Below, one piece after another: positions 23,769 to 32,563 of a DNA stretch of 32,852 nt; the first letter of the stretch is position 1, and each line of letters begins with the position of its first letter. The stretch is from an uncultured Bacilli bacterium (GTDB taxonomy: Bacteria > Bacillota_I > Bacilli_A > RF39 > UBA660). The stretch covers positions 1 to 32,852 of the forward strand of contig CALVSQ010000012.1 in NCBI GenBank assembly GCA_944359085.1. The letters run 5' to 3'. The notes beneath the pieces are model-generated. The model saw only the letters and a list, made by a program, of their open reading frames with translations. It was not told the DNA's origin and searched no databases. The position numbers and the translations under genes were made by a program.

Positions 23769-24851
23769 ATGAAAGTTATTGTAAGTGCAGGAGGAACAGG
23801 TGGCCATATTTACCCTGCTTTAGCTATCATAAATAAAATAAAGAAAAGTGAACCTAATAGTGAATTTTTATATATAGGTACTCACAATAGAATGGAAAAG
23901 GATATAATACCTAAATATAATATTCCTTTTAAACAAATTGAAATATATGGATTTAATAGAAAAAATTTATTAAAAAATATAAAAACAGTAAAATGTTTAT
24001 TGAAAGCAAATAAAGATTGTAAAAAAATAATTAAAGATTTTGATCCTGATATAGTAATTGGTGTTGGAGGATATGTAACAGTACCAGTCATTAAAACGGC
24101 TAAAAAATTAGGATATAAAACATTTATTCATGAACAAAATAGTATTCCAGGGAAAGCTAATTTATATTTAAGTAATTACGCTGATTTAATAGGTATATCA
24201 TTTAAATCAAGTAAAGAATATTTTCCTAAAGGCAAAACTATTTTAACAGGTAATCCTTGTAGTGAAGATGCTAAAAATGTAAAAGCATGTGATAAAAAAG
24301 AATTTAATTTAAGTGAAAATAAAAAATTAGTATTGTTTGTTATGGGATCATTAGGTGCTTCAACAGTAAATGATTTTCTAATAAAAACAATGTCATTATT
24401 TAATAATAAGGAATATGAAATATTATTTGTTACTGGTAAGGACGATTATGAAAAAATAAAAAAAATAAATTTCCCTAGAAATATAAAAGTAGTTCCTTAT
24501 ATTGAAAATATGAAAAGAGTAATGAAAAAAACTGATATTATGGTTACAAGAGCGGGAGCTAGTACATTAAGTGAGATAATAGCTTTAAAAATACCTAGTA
24601 TAATTATTCCAAGCCCTTATGTACCAAATAATCATCAATATAAAAATGCTTTAGATTTAGTAAATAATGACTCTGCTATTATGATTGAAGAAAAGGATTT
24701 AAAGGGAGATATAATCGTTAGAACTATTGATAATTTAATAAATGATGAAAATAAACTATTAAAAATGAAACATAATTTAGAAAAATTGCAAGTTAACAAT
24801 AGTGCAACTATTATATATAAAAATTTAAAAAAAATAATAGATAGGAAGTAA
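23769..24851 (+). CDS. murG: UDP-GlcNAc:lipid I N-acetylglucosaminyltransferase
   Basis: MurG adds GlcNAc to lipid I to make lipid II on the inner face of the membrane. It is 360 residues, the usual length, with the GT-B fold: glycine loop SAGGTGGHIYPALAI at the start, GVGGYVTVPV, the HEQNSIPGKAN segment, VMGSLGAS in the C-domain, and the UDP-binding run TRAGASTLSEIIALKIPSII. The next gene starts 4 bases after its stop, so it begins the murG-murB-divIB unit. Ribosome site AAGGAAGTG precedes the ATG. Confidence 0.97.
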   Translation: MKVIVSAGGTGGHIYPALAIINKIKKSEPNSEFLYIGTHNRMEKDIIPKYNIPFKQIEIYGFNRKNLLKNIKTVKCLLKANKDCKKIIKDFDPDIVIGVGGYVTVPVIKTAKKLGYKTFIHEQNSIPGKANLYLSNYADLIGISFKSSKEYFPKGKTILTGNPCSEDAKNVKACDKKEFNLSENKKLVLFVMGSLGASTVNDFLIKTMSLFNNKEYEILFVTGKDDYEKIKKINFPRNIKVVPYIENMKRVMKKTDIMVTRAGASTLSEIIALKIPSIIIPSPYVPNNHQYKNALDLVNNDSAIMIEEKDLKGDIIVRTIDNLINDENKLLKMKHNLEKLQVNNSATIIYKNLKKIIDRK

Positions 24852-24855
24852 AATA

Positions 24856-25746
24856 ATGATTGAAAAATTAAAAAAATTGAAAGTAGGTAAAGTTATATTT
24901 GATCCTAAAATGAGTAATTATACCACTTATAAAGTTGGAGGTAACGCTTTAGCAATTGTTTATCCTGACAACTTAAATGATTTGATTAAGTTATTGAGGT
25001 TTTTAAAAGAAAATAATATTAAACATAAAGTATTAGGAAATGGTTCTAATTTGATTTTTTCTGATGAAACTTATGAAGGAGTATTAATTAAACTAACTGA
25101 GTTTGATAATTTAGAAATAGATGATACAGTAATTACAGTAGGAGCAGGATACAATTTACCTAAATTATGTATGAAAGTAGCTAAACTAGGATTAGCTGGA
25201 TTAGAATTTGCAGCAGGCATTCCTGGTACTGTTGGTGGAGCTGTTTTTATGAATGCTGGAGCTTATAAATCTGACATGGGTTATATTATAAGTGAAATTA
25301 AAGTATTAAATGAAAATTTAAATGTTAAAACACTATACAATAAAGATTTAGATTTTCACTATCGTAGTAGTTATTTACAAAGACATAAAGATTTAATTTG
25401 TATTGAGGCAAAAATAGTTTTACGAAAAGGTGATGCTAAAGCAATAATGGATGTTATTGCTGATAGAAAGCAAAGAAGATTACTAACACAACCTTTAGAA
25501 TATCCTTCAGCAGGAAGTGTATTTAGAAATCCTGAAAATGATTATGCTGGAAGATTAATTGAGGAATTAGGATATAAAGGTAAAAATATTGGTGGAGCAT
25601 ATGTTTCAGAAAAACATGCAAATTTTATTATTAATAAAGGTAATGCTAAAGCAAGTGATGTAAGAAATTTAATTAATGAAATAAAAGAAAAAGTAAAAGA
25701 AAAATATAATATAGATTTAATAGTAGAACAAGAATTTGTAGATTAG
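24856..25746 (+). CDS. murB: UDP-N-acetylenolpyruvoylglucosamine reductase
   Basis: MurB uses FAD and NADPH to reduce the enolpyruvyl group and form UDP-MurNAc. The 296 residues match the short (type II) form common in Firmicutes: TTYKVGG, the FAD segment LGNGSNLIFSDE, AAGIPGTVGGAVFMNAGAY, the active-site YRSSYLQ, and PSAGSVFRNP with the catalytic Ser. It is tightly packed between murG and divIB, with 4- and 8-base gaps. Confidence 0.97.
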   Translation: MIEKLKKLKVGKVIFDPKMSNYTTYKVGGNALAIVYPDNLNDLIKLLRFLKENNIKHKVLGNGSNLIFSDETYEGVLIKLTEFDNLEIDDTVITVGAGYNLPKLCMKVAKLGLAGLEFAAGIPGTVGGAVFMNAGAYKSDMGYIISEIKVLNENLNVKTLYNKDLDFHYRSSYLQRHKDLICIEAKIVLRKGDAKAIMDVIADRKQRRLLTQPLEYPSAGSVFRNPENDYAGRLIEELGYKGKNIGGAYVSEKHANFIINKGNAKASDVRNLINEIKEKVKEKYNIDLIVEQEFVD

Positions 25747-25754
25747 AGGTAATT

Positions 25755-26426
25755 ATGAAAAGTAAAAAGAAAAAAAGAAAAATTAGATATGATCGAATTT
25801 TAATATTTTTAGTTATTGTAATTTTTATAGTAATTTCTTTTACTTTTCTTTTTAATTTAAAAATATCAAATATATATATATTAAATAATAGTTTTTTAAC
25901 CGATCAAGAAATAATTGAAATGGCAGGTATTAGTGATTATCCTGAAACTCTAAAAAATTTAAGTGTTCAAATTGAAGATAGATTAAAAAATAATATTTAT
26001 ATAAAAGAAGCAAAAGTTTATAAAAAAGGATTAACTAAAGTTTATATTGATGTAGTTGAGAATAAACCTTTATTTTATTATGAATCATCTAAAAAAACTA
26101 TTTTAACTGATGGTAGGGAAACTGATGAAAAATTTGTTGTTCCAACGGTTATAAATTATATTACAGATAATTATTATGATGCTTTTATAAATGAAATGGC
26201 TAATATAGATGAAAATATTTTAAAAAGAATATCTGAGATTCAATTTTCACCTAATGATGTTGATGATAATCGTTTTTTACTTACAATGACAGATGGAAAT
26301 TATGTTTATGTTAATATTAGTACTTTTAATAAATTAAATAAATATATATCAATTATTGAAGAATTACCAAATAAAAATGGTATATTATATTTAGATTATG
26401 GCAATAATTTTGAAATTATTGAATAA
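25755..26426 (+). CDS. divIB: Cell division protein DivIB/FtsQ
   Basis: A 223-residue single-pass membrane protein. A very basic cytoplasmic start (KSKKKKRKIRYDR) is followed by a membrane helix (about 15-35), a POTRA-like domain (ISNIYILNNSFLTDQEIIEM, with KEAKVYKKGLTKVYIDVVENKP) and a beta domain. FtsQ/DivIB bridges early and late division proteins and regulates septal wall synthesis. The place between murB and ftsA is the normal one in Firmicutes. Sequence conservation in this family is low, so the call leans on layout and context. Confidence 0.9.
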   Translation: MKSKKKKRKIRYDRILIFLVIVIFIVISFTFLFNLKISNIYILNNSFLTDQEIIEMAGISDYPETLKNLSVQIEDRLKNNIYIKEAKVYKKGLTKVYIDVVENKPLFYYESSKKTILTDGRETDEKFVVPTVINYITDNYYDAFINEMANIDENILKRISEIQFSPNDVDDNRFLLTMTDGNYVYVNISTFNKLNKYISIIEELPNKNGILYLDYGNNFEIIE

Positions 26427-26480
26427 TAATCTTTTCTTTTTGAAAAAAATATTGTATAATTAATGATAGTAGGTGAGTGC

Positions 26481-27701
26481 ATGCGACATATATATACTTG
26501 TATTGATATTGGATCAGATAGTATTAAGATTATTGTATGTGAATTATATCAAAATAGATATAATCTTTTAGCGACTTCTACTATAAAATCAAAAGGAATA
26601 AAAAAGGGATTAATTACAGATATAAATGAAGCTAAAAGTTGTATAAAAAAAGGCTTTGATGAATTAGAAACAATGCTAGGCTTCAAAATAAAAAAAGTAA
26701 TTGCAATTATTCCAAGTTATTTTGCTGAATTTAATATGATAAAAGGTGAAATTAAAGTTAATGAAGTTGTTAAAGGAAATGATATCATAAAAGTACTACA
26801 AACTGCTATGAAAGAAAATGATCCTACAAAAGAAATGGTAACAATTATTCCAATTGACTTTGCTATAGATAATGAAGTAACTAATTTTCCTTTAGGAAAA
26901 TCTTGCCAAGATTTAAAATCAAGAGCAATTATGGTTACAACTCCTAAAAAAAATATTTATTCAGTTATTAATTTATTAAATAGTATTGGAATTGAAGTTA
27001 TTGATATTTCTTTAGGTTGTATTGGAGATATTAATACTTTTATGGATGAAAGATTAGAAAAATGTGTAAGTGCAGTTATAAATATTGGAGCTGAAAAAAC
27101 TGAAGTTTCATTATATAATAAAGGCATTATTGTAAAACATAGTATTATAAATATGGGAAGTAAAAGTGTTGATCATGATATCTCATATATGTATAAAGTT
27201 GATTTAGAAACAGCTAAAATGTTAAAAGAAAAATTTTCATCAGCTACTCGTACTAGTGCATCTTTAAATGAAACAAAAGAAGTAAAATGTAAAGATGGAC
27301 AAGTTATAAATATAAATCAATATGAGTTAAGTGAAATTGTAATTTCAAGATTAGATGAAATATTAACTTTAGCTAATCAAGAAATAAATAAATTAACTTC
27401 ACATAAACCTGAGATTATATATATTACAGGCGGTATTACTAATATGAATAATTTTCAACAATTTTGTAGAGAAAAATTAGGAAAATGTGCTATAATAGGA
27501 AGTGTTAATTTAATTGGTTTAAGAAACAATAAATTTTCATCAGCTATTGGTAATATTATATATTTTGTAAATAAACTTAAATTAAAAGGAAAAGATTATT
27601 CAATGATAACAAATGATGAAATGGAAATTTTATCAACACCTAGAAAGAATACAAACGATTCTATGTTAGGTAAAATATTTGGATATTTCTTTGGCGAATA
27701 A
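26481..27701 (+). CDS. ftsA: Cell division protein FtsA
   Basis: FtsA is the actin-like protein that tethers FtsZ to the membrane. The start is placed at ATG 26481, after AGGTGAG (26471-26477); an upstream start at 26463 would place this site inside the gene. The 406 residues carry phosphate loop 1 (CIDIGSDSIKI), the SHS2/1C insert (about 80-160), phosphate 2 (SAVINIGAEKTEVSLY), the adenosine motif (IYITGGITNMNNF) and an amphipathic end (MLGKIFGYFFGE) for membrane binding. TATAAT at 26455-26460 may give a local promoter in addition to read-through from murG. Confidence 0.95.
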   Translation: MRHIYTCIDIGSDSIKIIVCELYQNRYNLLATSTIKSKGIKKGLITDINEAKSCIKKGFDELETMLGFKIKKVIAIIPSYFAEFNMIKGEIKVNEVVKGNDIIKVLQTAMKENDPTKEMVTIIPIDFAIDNEVTNFPLGKSCQDLKSRAIMVTTPKKNIYSVINLLNSIGIEVIDISLGCIGDINTFMDERLEKCVSAVINIGAEKTEVSLYNKGIIVKHSIINMGSKSVDHDISYMYKVDLETAKMLKEKFSSATRTSASLNETKEVKCKDGQVININQYELSEIVISRLDEILTLANQEINKLTSHKPEIIYITGGITNMNNFQQFCREKLGKCAIIGSVNLIGLRNNKFSSAIGNIIYFVNKLKLKGKDYSMITNDEMEILSTPRKNTNDSMLGKIFGYFFGE

Positions 27702-27713
27702 GGGAGGATATAC

Positions 27714-28766
27714 ATGTTTGGATTAGAAATGGATCAATTAGCTAATATAAAAGTAATCGGTGTTGGTGGTGGTGGTAATAACGCTGTAAACCGTATGATA
27801 GAATCAGGAGTACAAGGTGTTGACTTTATTGTCGCTAATACAGACTTACAAGTTTTAAATAAATCAAAAGCACCTGTTAAAATACAAATTGGTACAGATT
27901 TGACTAATGGATTAGGTGCAGGTGCAAATCCACAAATAGGAAAAGAAGCTGCTTTAGAAAGCAAAAATGATATAGAAGAAGCTTTAAAAGGAGCAGATAT
28001 GGTATTTGTTACTTGCGGTATGGGTGGAGGAACTGGTACTGGTGCCGCACCTGTTATTGCTGATATTGCTCAAAGTTTAGGAGCATTGACTGTAGGTATA
28101 GTTACTAAACCATTTAGTTTTGAAGGTAGAAAAAGAATGCAACAAGCTATTTCAGGCTTAGAAGAATTAAAGAAACATGTTGATACTTTGATTGTTATAC
28201 CTAACGATAGATTAAGAGAAATAATAGATAAAACTACACCTTTGTTAGATTCATTTAAAGAAGTTGATAATGTATTAAGAAGAGGTGTTCAATCAATAAG
28301 TGACTTAATCGCTGTAGCAGGGTTAATCAACTTGGATTTTGCCGATGTTAAAGCAGTTATGGAAAAAAGAGGAAATGCCTTAATTGGTATTGGTATGGGT
28401 GTAGGTGAAGATAGAGCTAAAGAAGCTGCTTTACAAGCTGTATCTAGTCCATTATTGGAAACAGGTATAAGTGGAGCTACTGATGCAATTATAAATGTAA
28501 CAGGTGGTGCTAATTTAACTTTATTTGAAGTAGAAGAAGCAGCTGAAGTTATAAGACAAAATGCTAATACTGATATTAATACAATATTTGGGGCAGTTAT
28601 CAATGAAAATTTAAATGATGAATTAATTGTAACTGTTATTGCAACTGGTTTTGAAGAAGATAAACCTGCTCTTCATTCTTATCAAACAACAGCTTATAAT
28701 AATAACGATGATGATGATTCAGATGATGCTGACGTTCCATCATTCTTAAGAAATAGAGGATTTTAA
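27714..28766 (+). CDS. ftsZ: Cell division protein FtsZ
   Basis: FtsZ is the tubulin-like GTPase of the division ring. The 350 residues have the nucleotide motifs [14 protein letters not shown], the tubulin signature [17 protein letters not shown] and the T7 loop ([13 protein letters not shown]). A short Asp/Asn-rich linker leads to the C-terminal peptide [11 protein letters not shown], which binds FtsA and other partners. GGGAGGA precedes the ATG. The codons are less AT-biased than in neighbours, as expected for a highly expressed gene. It ends the division cluster at a strong terminator. Confidence 0.98.
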   Translation: MFGLEMDQLANIKVIGVGGGGNNAVNRMIESGVQGVDFIVANTDLQVLNKSKAPVKIQIGTDLTNGLGAGANPQIGKEAALESKNDIEEALKGADMVFVTCGMGGGTGTGAAPVIADIAQSLGALTVGIVTKPFSFEGRKRMQQAISGLEELKKHVDTLIVIPNDRLREIIDKTTPLLDSFKEVDNVLRRGVQSISDLIAVAGLINLDFADVKAVMEKRGNALIGIGMGVGEDRAKEAALQAVSSPLLETGISGATDAIINVTGGANLTLFEVEEAAEVIRQNANTDINTIFGAVINENLNDELIVTVIATGFEEDKPALHSYQTTAYNNNDDDDSDDADVPSFLRNRGF

Positions 28767-28794
28767 AAATTGCTGAAAAAGGCAATTTTTTTTA
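28766..28794 (+). terminator. Terminator after ftsZ
   Basis: AAAATTGC (28766-28773) pairs with GCAATTTT (28782-28789), then T. Confidence 0.85.
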
Positions 28795-28801
28795 AAATCA
28801 T

Positions 28802-28829
28802 GCAGGAAATCACCACACTTTTGGCTAAT
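28802..28829 (+). promoter_or_regulatory. Sigma-H-like promoter, copy A (Rpn gene)
   Basis: GCAGGAAAT (28802-28810), 12 bases, GGCTAAT (28823-28829). This fits the Spo0H consensus RnAGGAwWW and RnnGAAT with one mismatch (T for G). Copy B at 29749 shares both boxes, the spacing and the following ACTARTAGG, while the spacer is unlike. Confidence 0.55.
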
Positions 28830-28852
28830 AAAACTAATAGGAGGTGATTTAA

Positions 28853-29692
28853 ATAAAAAAATTTTATACTGCAAGACATGAACCTGTTTTCATGTATGCA
28901 GCTGTTAAAAAAGAATTCTTAATAGCTATTTTAGAACCAATTATAGATAAAAAAATTGAAGATTTACAAATACTAAATCCTAATTTAATTCAAGAGTATT
29001 ATAAAATACGTGGTCAAAGATTAGATTTGTTAGTAAAAACTAAAAATGAGATAATCAATGTTGAATTAAATAATAATTATAGTGAAGAAATAAAAATAAG
29101 AAATCTTCATTACATTTTTAAGTTAGCAAGTGAAAATACGGAAAGAGGAAATAAATACAAAGTAGGTCATTCGATAATTCAAGTAAATTTAAATTTTTAT
29201 AATAGTAAATATGAAAAAAGTATATATACATTATATGATAAAATAAATAAAATAGAGTTAACTGATTATATAAAAATATATAATGTAGGTATAGACAAAT
29301 ACATAAAAAACTATTATAATAATGATAAGAAGTTTATCAAAGGTGAAGAAGCATTAATTATGTTAGATTTGGGTAAACAAGGATTAGAAGAATTATCAGA
29401 AAAGAGTGAGATAGTGAGTAATTTTAAAGAAGAAGTAATAAAAGCTAATAATGACGAGTTTGTAGTAGATTGGATAAGTCGTGAAGAAGAACAAAAACAA
29501 TATGAAGAAGTAATGTATGAAAAAGGACTAATTCAAGGAAAAGAACAGGGATTATCTCAAGGCAAACAAGAAGGAATCAGACAAAATAAAATAGATGTAG
29601 CAAAAGAAATGTTAGAATTAAATATGGATTTAGAAACAATAAGTAAAGTAACTAAATTGGCTAAAGAACAAATTGAAAGTTTAAAAAATTAA
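28853..29692 (+). CDS. PD-(D/E)XK nuclease of the Rpn/transposase-like family, apparent AUA start
   Basis: The core motif is RLDLLVKTKNEIINVELN (Asp, then Glu-x-Asn), and the C-terminal tail GLIQGKEQGLSQGKQEGI with AKEMLELNMDLETISKV is the hallmark of recombination-promoting nuclease (Rpn) and related PF12784-type proteins. Family members begin with K-x-F-Y-T-x-R-H-x-x-V-F; here that segment, KKFYTARHEPVF, is present upstream of the first ATG (28892). The frame opens right after TAA at 28850 with ATA AAA AAA TTT, and AGGAGGTGAT (28840-28849) is correctly placed for a start at ATA 28853. So the gene probably starts at AUA, or had an ATG changed to ATA. It has about 279 residues. It lies between sigma-H-like copies A and B. 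Confidence 0.75.
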   Translation: MKKFYTARHEPVFMYAAVKKEFLIAILEPIIDKKIEDLQILNPNLIQEYYKIRGQRLDLLVKTKNEIINVELNNNYSEEIKIRNLHYIFKLASENTERGNKYKVGHSIIQVNLNFYNSKYEKSIYTLYDKINKIELTDYIKIYNVGIDKYIKNYYNNDKKFIKGEEALIMLDLGKQGLEELSEKSEIVSNFKEEVIKANNDEFVVDWISREEEQKQYEEVMYEKGLIQGKEQGLSQGKQEGIRQNKIDVAKEMLELNMDLETISKVTKLAKEQIESLKN

Positions 29693-29710
29693 CAAAAAAT
29701 TAAAAAAACA

Positions 29711-29740
29711 AAAAAATTGCATTTTATTGCAATTTTTTTT
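29711..29740 (+). terminator. Terminator after the Rpn gene
   Basis: AAAAAATTGCA (29711-29721) pairs with TGCAATTTTTT (29728-29738), then T. Confidence 0.85.
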
Positions 29741-29748
29741 AATTTCTT

Positions 29749-29776
29749 GCAGGAATTCGATATAGTTTTGGCTAAT
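29749..29776 (+). promoter_or_regulatory. Sigma-H-like promoter, copy B (bacteriocin operon)
   Basis: GCAGGAATT (29749-29757), 12 bases, GGCTAAT (29770-29776). The sequence then runs ATAACTAGTAGGGAGGT into the ribosome site of the transporter gene. Compare copy A at 28802. Confidence 0.55.
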
Positions 29777-29799
29777 ATAACTAGTAGGGAGGTAAAAAA

Positions 29800-31836
29800 G
29801 TGTTTAAAAGAATTAAGCAAGAAGGTTTTAAGGATTGTGGTCCAAGCTGTTTACTTAATATAATTAAATATTATAAAGGTTATGTTGATATAAATGATTT
29901 AAAAGAAATGTGTAAAACTGATAAATCTGGAACGACTGCTTATCATTTAATTGAAGCAAGTAAAAAACTAGGATTTGAAAGTTATGGTATTAGATGTAAT
30001 TTAAATGATTTGAAAAAAGAAGATGTAATACTTCCATGTATTGCTCATGTAATTATAAATAACTCCTACAATCATTATGTTGTAATTGAAAAAATAGATT
30101 TTAAAAAGAAAAAATTATTAATTAACGATCCAATTGGAAAACATAAATATTGTTCATATGAAGAATTTAATAAAATATTCAATAATATTCTCATTTATTT
30201 ATACCCTATAAAAAAAATAATAAATACCCCTAATAACTCATGTATAAAATTTTTTCAAGAAATGATAAAATCCTCAACAAATCAATTGGTTCAAGTTGTT
30301 ATTATATCTATTTTCATTACAATATTTTCTATTATCTCATCGTTTTATATGCAATATATGATTGATAATATTATGTTTTCTAAACAAAAAATTATACTTA
30401 TTTTTATAATATTTATGATTATTTACATTTTTAAAATAATATCAGATTTTTTTAGAAATAAAATATTAATTTTAATTAATCAAAAAGTTGGTTTCAATCT
30501 TACTTTTAATACTTTTAAACAAATTATAAGCCTTCCTTATCGTTACTATAAAAATAATACAACTGGTGAAATAATATCAAAAATAAATGATTTAGAAGCA
30601 GTAAGAGAAGTTATTTCTAAAGTTGCTTTAAGTTTATTTATTGATTTGCCTTTAACTATTTTATCTTTAATAATTATGTATATGTTAAGTGATACTTTAT
30701 TTTTTGTAAGTTTAATTATTATGTTTTTATATTTATTTATAATTGTTATATTTAGAAATAAATTTAATGATTTAATTGATGATGCAACATTGAATAAAGC
30801 ATCTGTTACTTCATATATGGTTGAATCTATTAATGGTTATGAGACAATTAAAGGATGTAATATAGAAAATAAAATTATTCATAATTTTGAAGATAAATAT
30901 GCTACTTATTCTAATAAAATAAAAGAATTAGATAATTGTTATAATTATCAATACTTACTAAAAGAATTAATAAATAATATAGGTTTTATTGTAATTATAT
31001 TAATTGGAATATTTTTAGTTATAGATAAGACTATAACTTTAGGTTCATTACTATCATTTAATTCTTTGCTTATTTATTTTTTAAGCCCAATTAGAAACAT
31101 TATTGATTTAGATAATAATTTAAGACAAGCTAAAATATCTATTAAAAAAATATTATATTTATATTATAAAAAAAATAATTATCAAATTAACTCTATTGTG
31201 GGAGACATTGAATTTAAAAATTTAAGTTATAGTTTTGATGATGTAAACAATGTTTTATCTAATATTAACTTAAAAATTAAAAATAAAAGTAAGGTTATGA
31301 TATTAGGAAGTAGTGGTAGTGGTAAAAGTACTTTATTTAAAATATTAAAACAAAATTATGAAGTTAAAAGAGATAAAGTATATATTAATGGTATTGATAT
31401 TAACGATTATAAACTAAATAATATTGTTTATGTATCACAAAATGAAATTTTATTTTCTGATACTATAGAAAATAATATTGGTAACGATATTTATAAAGTA
31501 TCTAAAATATGTTTGGTTGATGAAATCGTAAAAAAAACAAAATTAGGTTATAAAACTTTAATTGAAGAAAATGGTTTTAATTTATCGGGTGGTGAGAAAC
31601 AAAGAATTATTTTAAGTCGTGCTTTAGCTAATCCTTTTGATATTTTAATAATTGATGAGGGATTAAGTCAAGTTGATACAAATATGGAAAGAATAATTAT
31701 AAAAAATATATTAAAAGAATATCAAGATAAAACAATAGTTTTTATATCACATAGGTTAGATAATATTGATTTGTTTAATCAAGTTATAAAAATAGAGAAA
31801 GGAAAAATAATTGATGATTTATCCAAAAATATATAA
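29800..31836 (+). CDS. Peptidase-containing ABC transporter (C39) for double-glycine peptides
   Basis: A 678-residue PCAT-type exporter that cuts the leader of bacteriocins after Gly-Gly and exports the mature peptide. The N-terminal C39 peptidase has Cys in QEGFKDCGPSCL (about 13), His in NHYVVIEK and Asp in INDPIG. Six membrane helices follow (about 155-420). The ATPase domain has Walker A LGSSGSGKSTL, Q-loop VSQNEILFSD, signature LSGGEKQR, Walker B ILIIDEG and switch His in ISHR. The start is GTG 29800 after GGGAGGT. The two peptide genes downstream (32257, 32402) are its likely cargo. Transcription is probably from the sigma-H-like promoter at 29749. Confidence 0.95.
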   Translation: MFKRIKQEGFKDCGPSCLLNIIKYYKGYVDINDLKEMCKTDKSGTTAYHLIEASKKLGFESYGIRCNLNDLKKEDVILPCIAHVIINNSYNHYVVIEKIDFKKKKLLINDPIGKHKYCSYEEFNKIFNNILIYLYPIKKIINTPNNSCIKFFQEMIKSSTNQLVQVVIISIFITIFSIISSFYMQYMIDNIMFSKQKIILIFIIFMIIYIFKIISDFFRNKILILINQKVGFNLTFNTFKQIISLPYRYYKNNTTGEIISKINDLEAVREVISKVALSLFIDLPLTILSLIIMYMLSDTLFFVSLIIMFLYLFIIVIFRNKFNDLIDDATLNKASVTSYMVESINGYETIKGCNIENKIIHNFEDKYATYSNKIKELDNCYNYQYLLKELINNIGFIVIILIGIFLVIDKTITLGSLLSFNSLLIYFLSPIRNIIDLDNNLRQAKISIKKILYLYYKKNNYQINSIVGDIEFKNLSYSFDDVNNVLSNINLKIKNKSKVMILGSSGSGKSTLFKILKQNYEVKRDKVYINGIDINDYKLNNIVYVSQNEILFSDTIENNIGNDIYKVSKICLVDEIVKKTKLGYKTLIEENGFNLSGGEKQRIILSRALANPFDILIIDEGLSQVDTNMERIIIKNILKEYQDKTIVFISHRLDNIDLFNQVIKIEKGKIIDDLSKNI

Positions 31837-32269
31837 TAACTTCTCTTATATTATAAATAAAAAAACATCACTATCAATCTTTTTATGGATAATATTATTA
31901 ATTATAAGTTTTGTTATATTTATAATTATTTCTTTAAAATATGAGTATTATTTATATCAATCATATTTTGGATATGTAAAAAAAATAGATGATTCATTTT
32001 ATACAATTATTTATGTTCCGGAAGATAAAGTAAATGAATTATCTAAAAGTAATTTATTAGTTGATAATAATGATTATAGTTTTGAAATTGTTTCAATAAG
32101 TGAAGAGTATTTTATTATAGATAATAAAACATGTTATCAAGTAATATTAGATTTTGATTTGAAAGATGAATATAAGATTGAAAATAATATTATTAACATA
32201 GTTTTAAAAAATAATAAAACAACGCTTTATCAAGAATTAAAGAAAGGAATAAAAAAATGGAAAAGTTAG
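31814..32269 (+). CDS. Short membrane-anchored accessory protein of the exporter (HlyD-like remnant)
   Basis: A 151-residue protein starting at ATG 31814 (TTG 31811 is also possible), inside the last codons of the transporter gene, so translation is coupled. It has a basic start, one membrane helix (about 20-42), then a beta-rich outer part (FGYVKKIDDSFYTIIYVPED, KTCYQVILDFDL). Position and shape match the accessory (membrane-fusion-like) partners of bacteriocin exporters, but those usually have about 450 residues with a long coiled coil, which is missing here. The end overlaps the first peptide gene by 13 bases. Confidence 0.65.
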   Translation: MIYPKIYNNFSYIINKKTSLSIFLWIILLIISFVIFIIISLKYEYYLYQSYFGYVKKIDDSFYTIIYVPEDKVNELSKSNLLVDNNDYSFEIVSISEEYFIIDNKTCYQVILDFDLKDEYKIENNIINIVLKNNKTTLYQELKKGIKKWKS

Positions 32270-32391
32270 AAACTAAAGAATTACAAAAAATATCCGGTGG
32301 TGGATTAGGATTAGGTTTATTAATAGGAGCTGGTGTTATATTTTTAATCGGTGTTATTGATGGTTATATAAGACCACTTAAATGTAACTAG
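32257..32391 (+). CDS. Bacteriocin precursor peptide 1 (double-glycine leader)
   Basis: A 44-residue peptide. The leader MEKLETKELQKISGG has the conserved L/I spacing and Gly-Gly cut site of C39 substrates. The mature part (29 residues) starts GLGLGLLIGAGVIFLIG and ends DGYIRPLKCN: a Gly-rich membrane helix with a GxxxG pattern and one Cys two from the end. Its start overlaps the accessory gene and its stop overlaps the next ribosome site (TAGGAGGTG). It is probably one half of a two-peptide class II bacteriocin with peptide 2; it could also act as a signal peptide. Confidence 0.8.
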   Translation: MEKLETKELQKISGGGLGLGLLIGAGVIFLIGVIDGYIRPLKCN

Positions 32392-32401
32392 GAGGTGAAA
32401 T

Positions 32402-32563
32402 ATGTTAGAAAAAGAAGAATTATTACAAATAGTAGGTGGAATTAGTATTACAGGTAGTTTATTAAGTTCAATTTATAGAGGCATTAATTCCATAATGGAC
32501 GTTGGAAGAAGTTTAGGAAGTGCTATTAGAAGAGCAATATCAGGTTCAATGTGTCCAGTATAA
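32402..32563 (+). CDS. Bacteriocin precursor peptide 2 (double-glycine leader)
   Basis: A 53-residue peptide: leader MLEKEELLQIVGG, then a mature 40-mer beginning ISITGSLLSSIYRGINSI and ending GRSLGSAIRRAISGSMCPV. It is amphipathic and basic, with a GxxxG pattern (GRSLG) and a single Cys near the end. GGAGGTGAAAT precedes the ATG. The last motif, G-x-x-x-G-S-x-I-R-x-x-x-S-x-x-C-P-V, is partly shared with the next small ORF. Together with peptide 1 it forms a plausible two-peptide bacteriocin; the lone Cys in each could allow a disulfide link. Confidence 0.8.
   Translation: MLEKEELLQIVGGISITGSLLSSIYRGINSIMDVGRSLGSAIRRAISGSMCPV

Noticed and set aside
28289-28603. A 104-codon minus-strand frame inside ftsZ; similar frames lie inside rplT, murG and the pentapeptide gene.
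   Set aside because: Each lies wholly opposite a conserved gene and has no start signals or recognisable product.
28801-28829. An ECF sigma-factor promoter reading (GGAAT with CTAA).
   Set aside because: The spacing between boxes is about 13 bases, short of the 16-17 usual for ECF promoters; sigma-H spacing fits.
28801-29793. The two 46-base repeats as attachment sites or ends of an insertion element around the Rpn-type gene.
   Set aside because: They are direct, imperfect, end exactly at ribosome sites, and differ most in the promoter spacer, which fits a shared promoter better than element ends.
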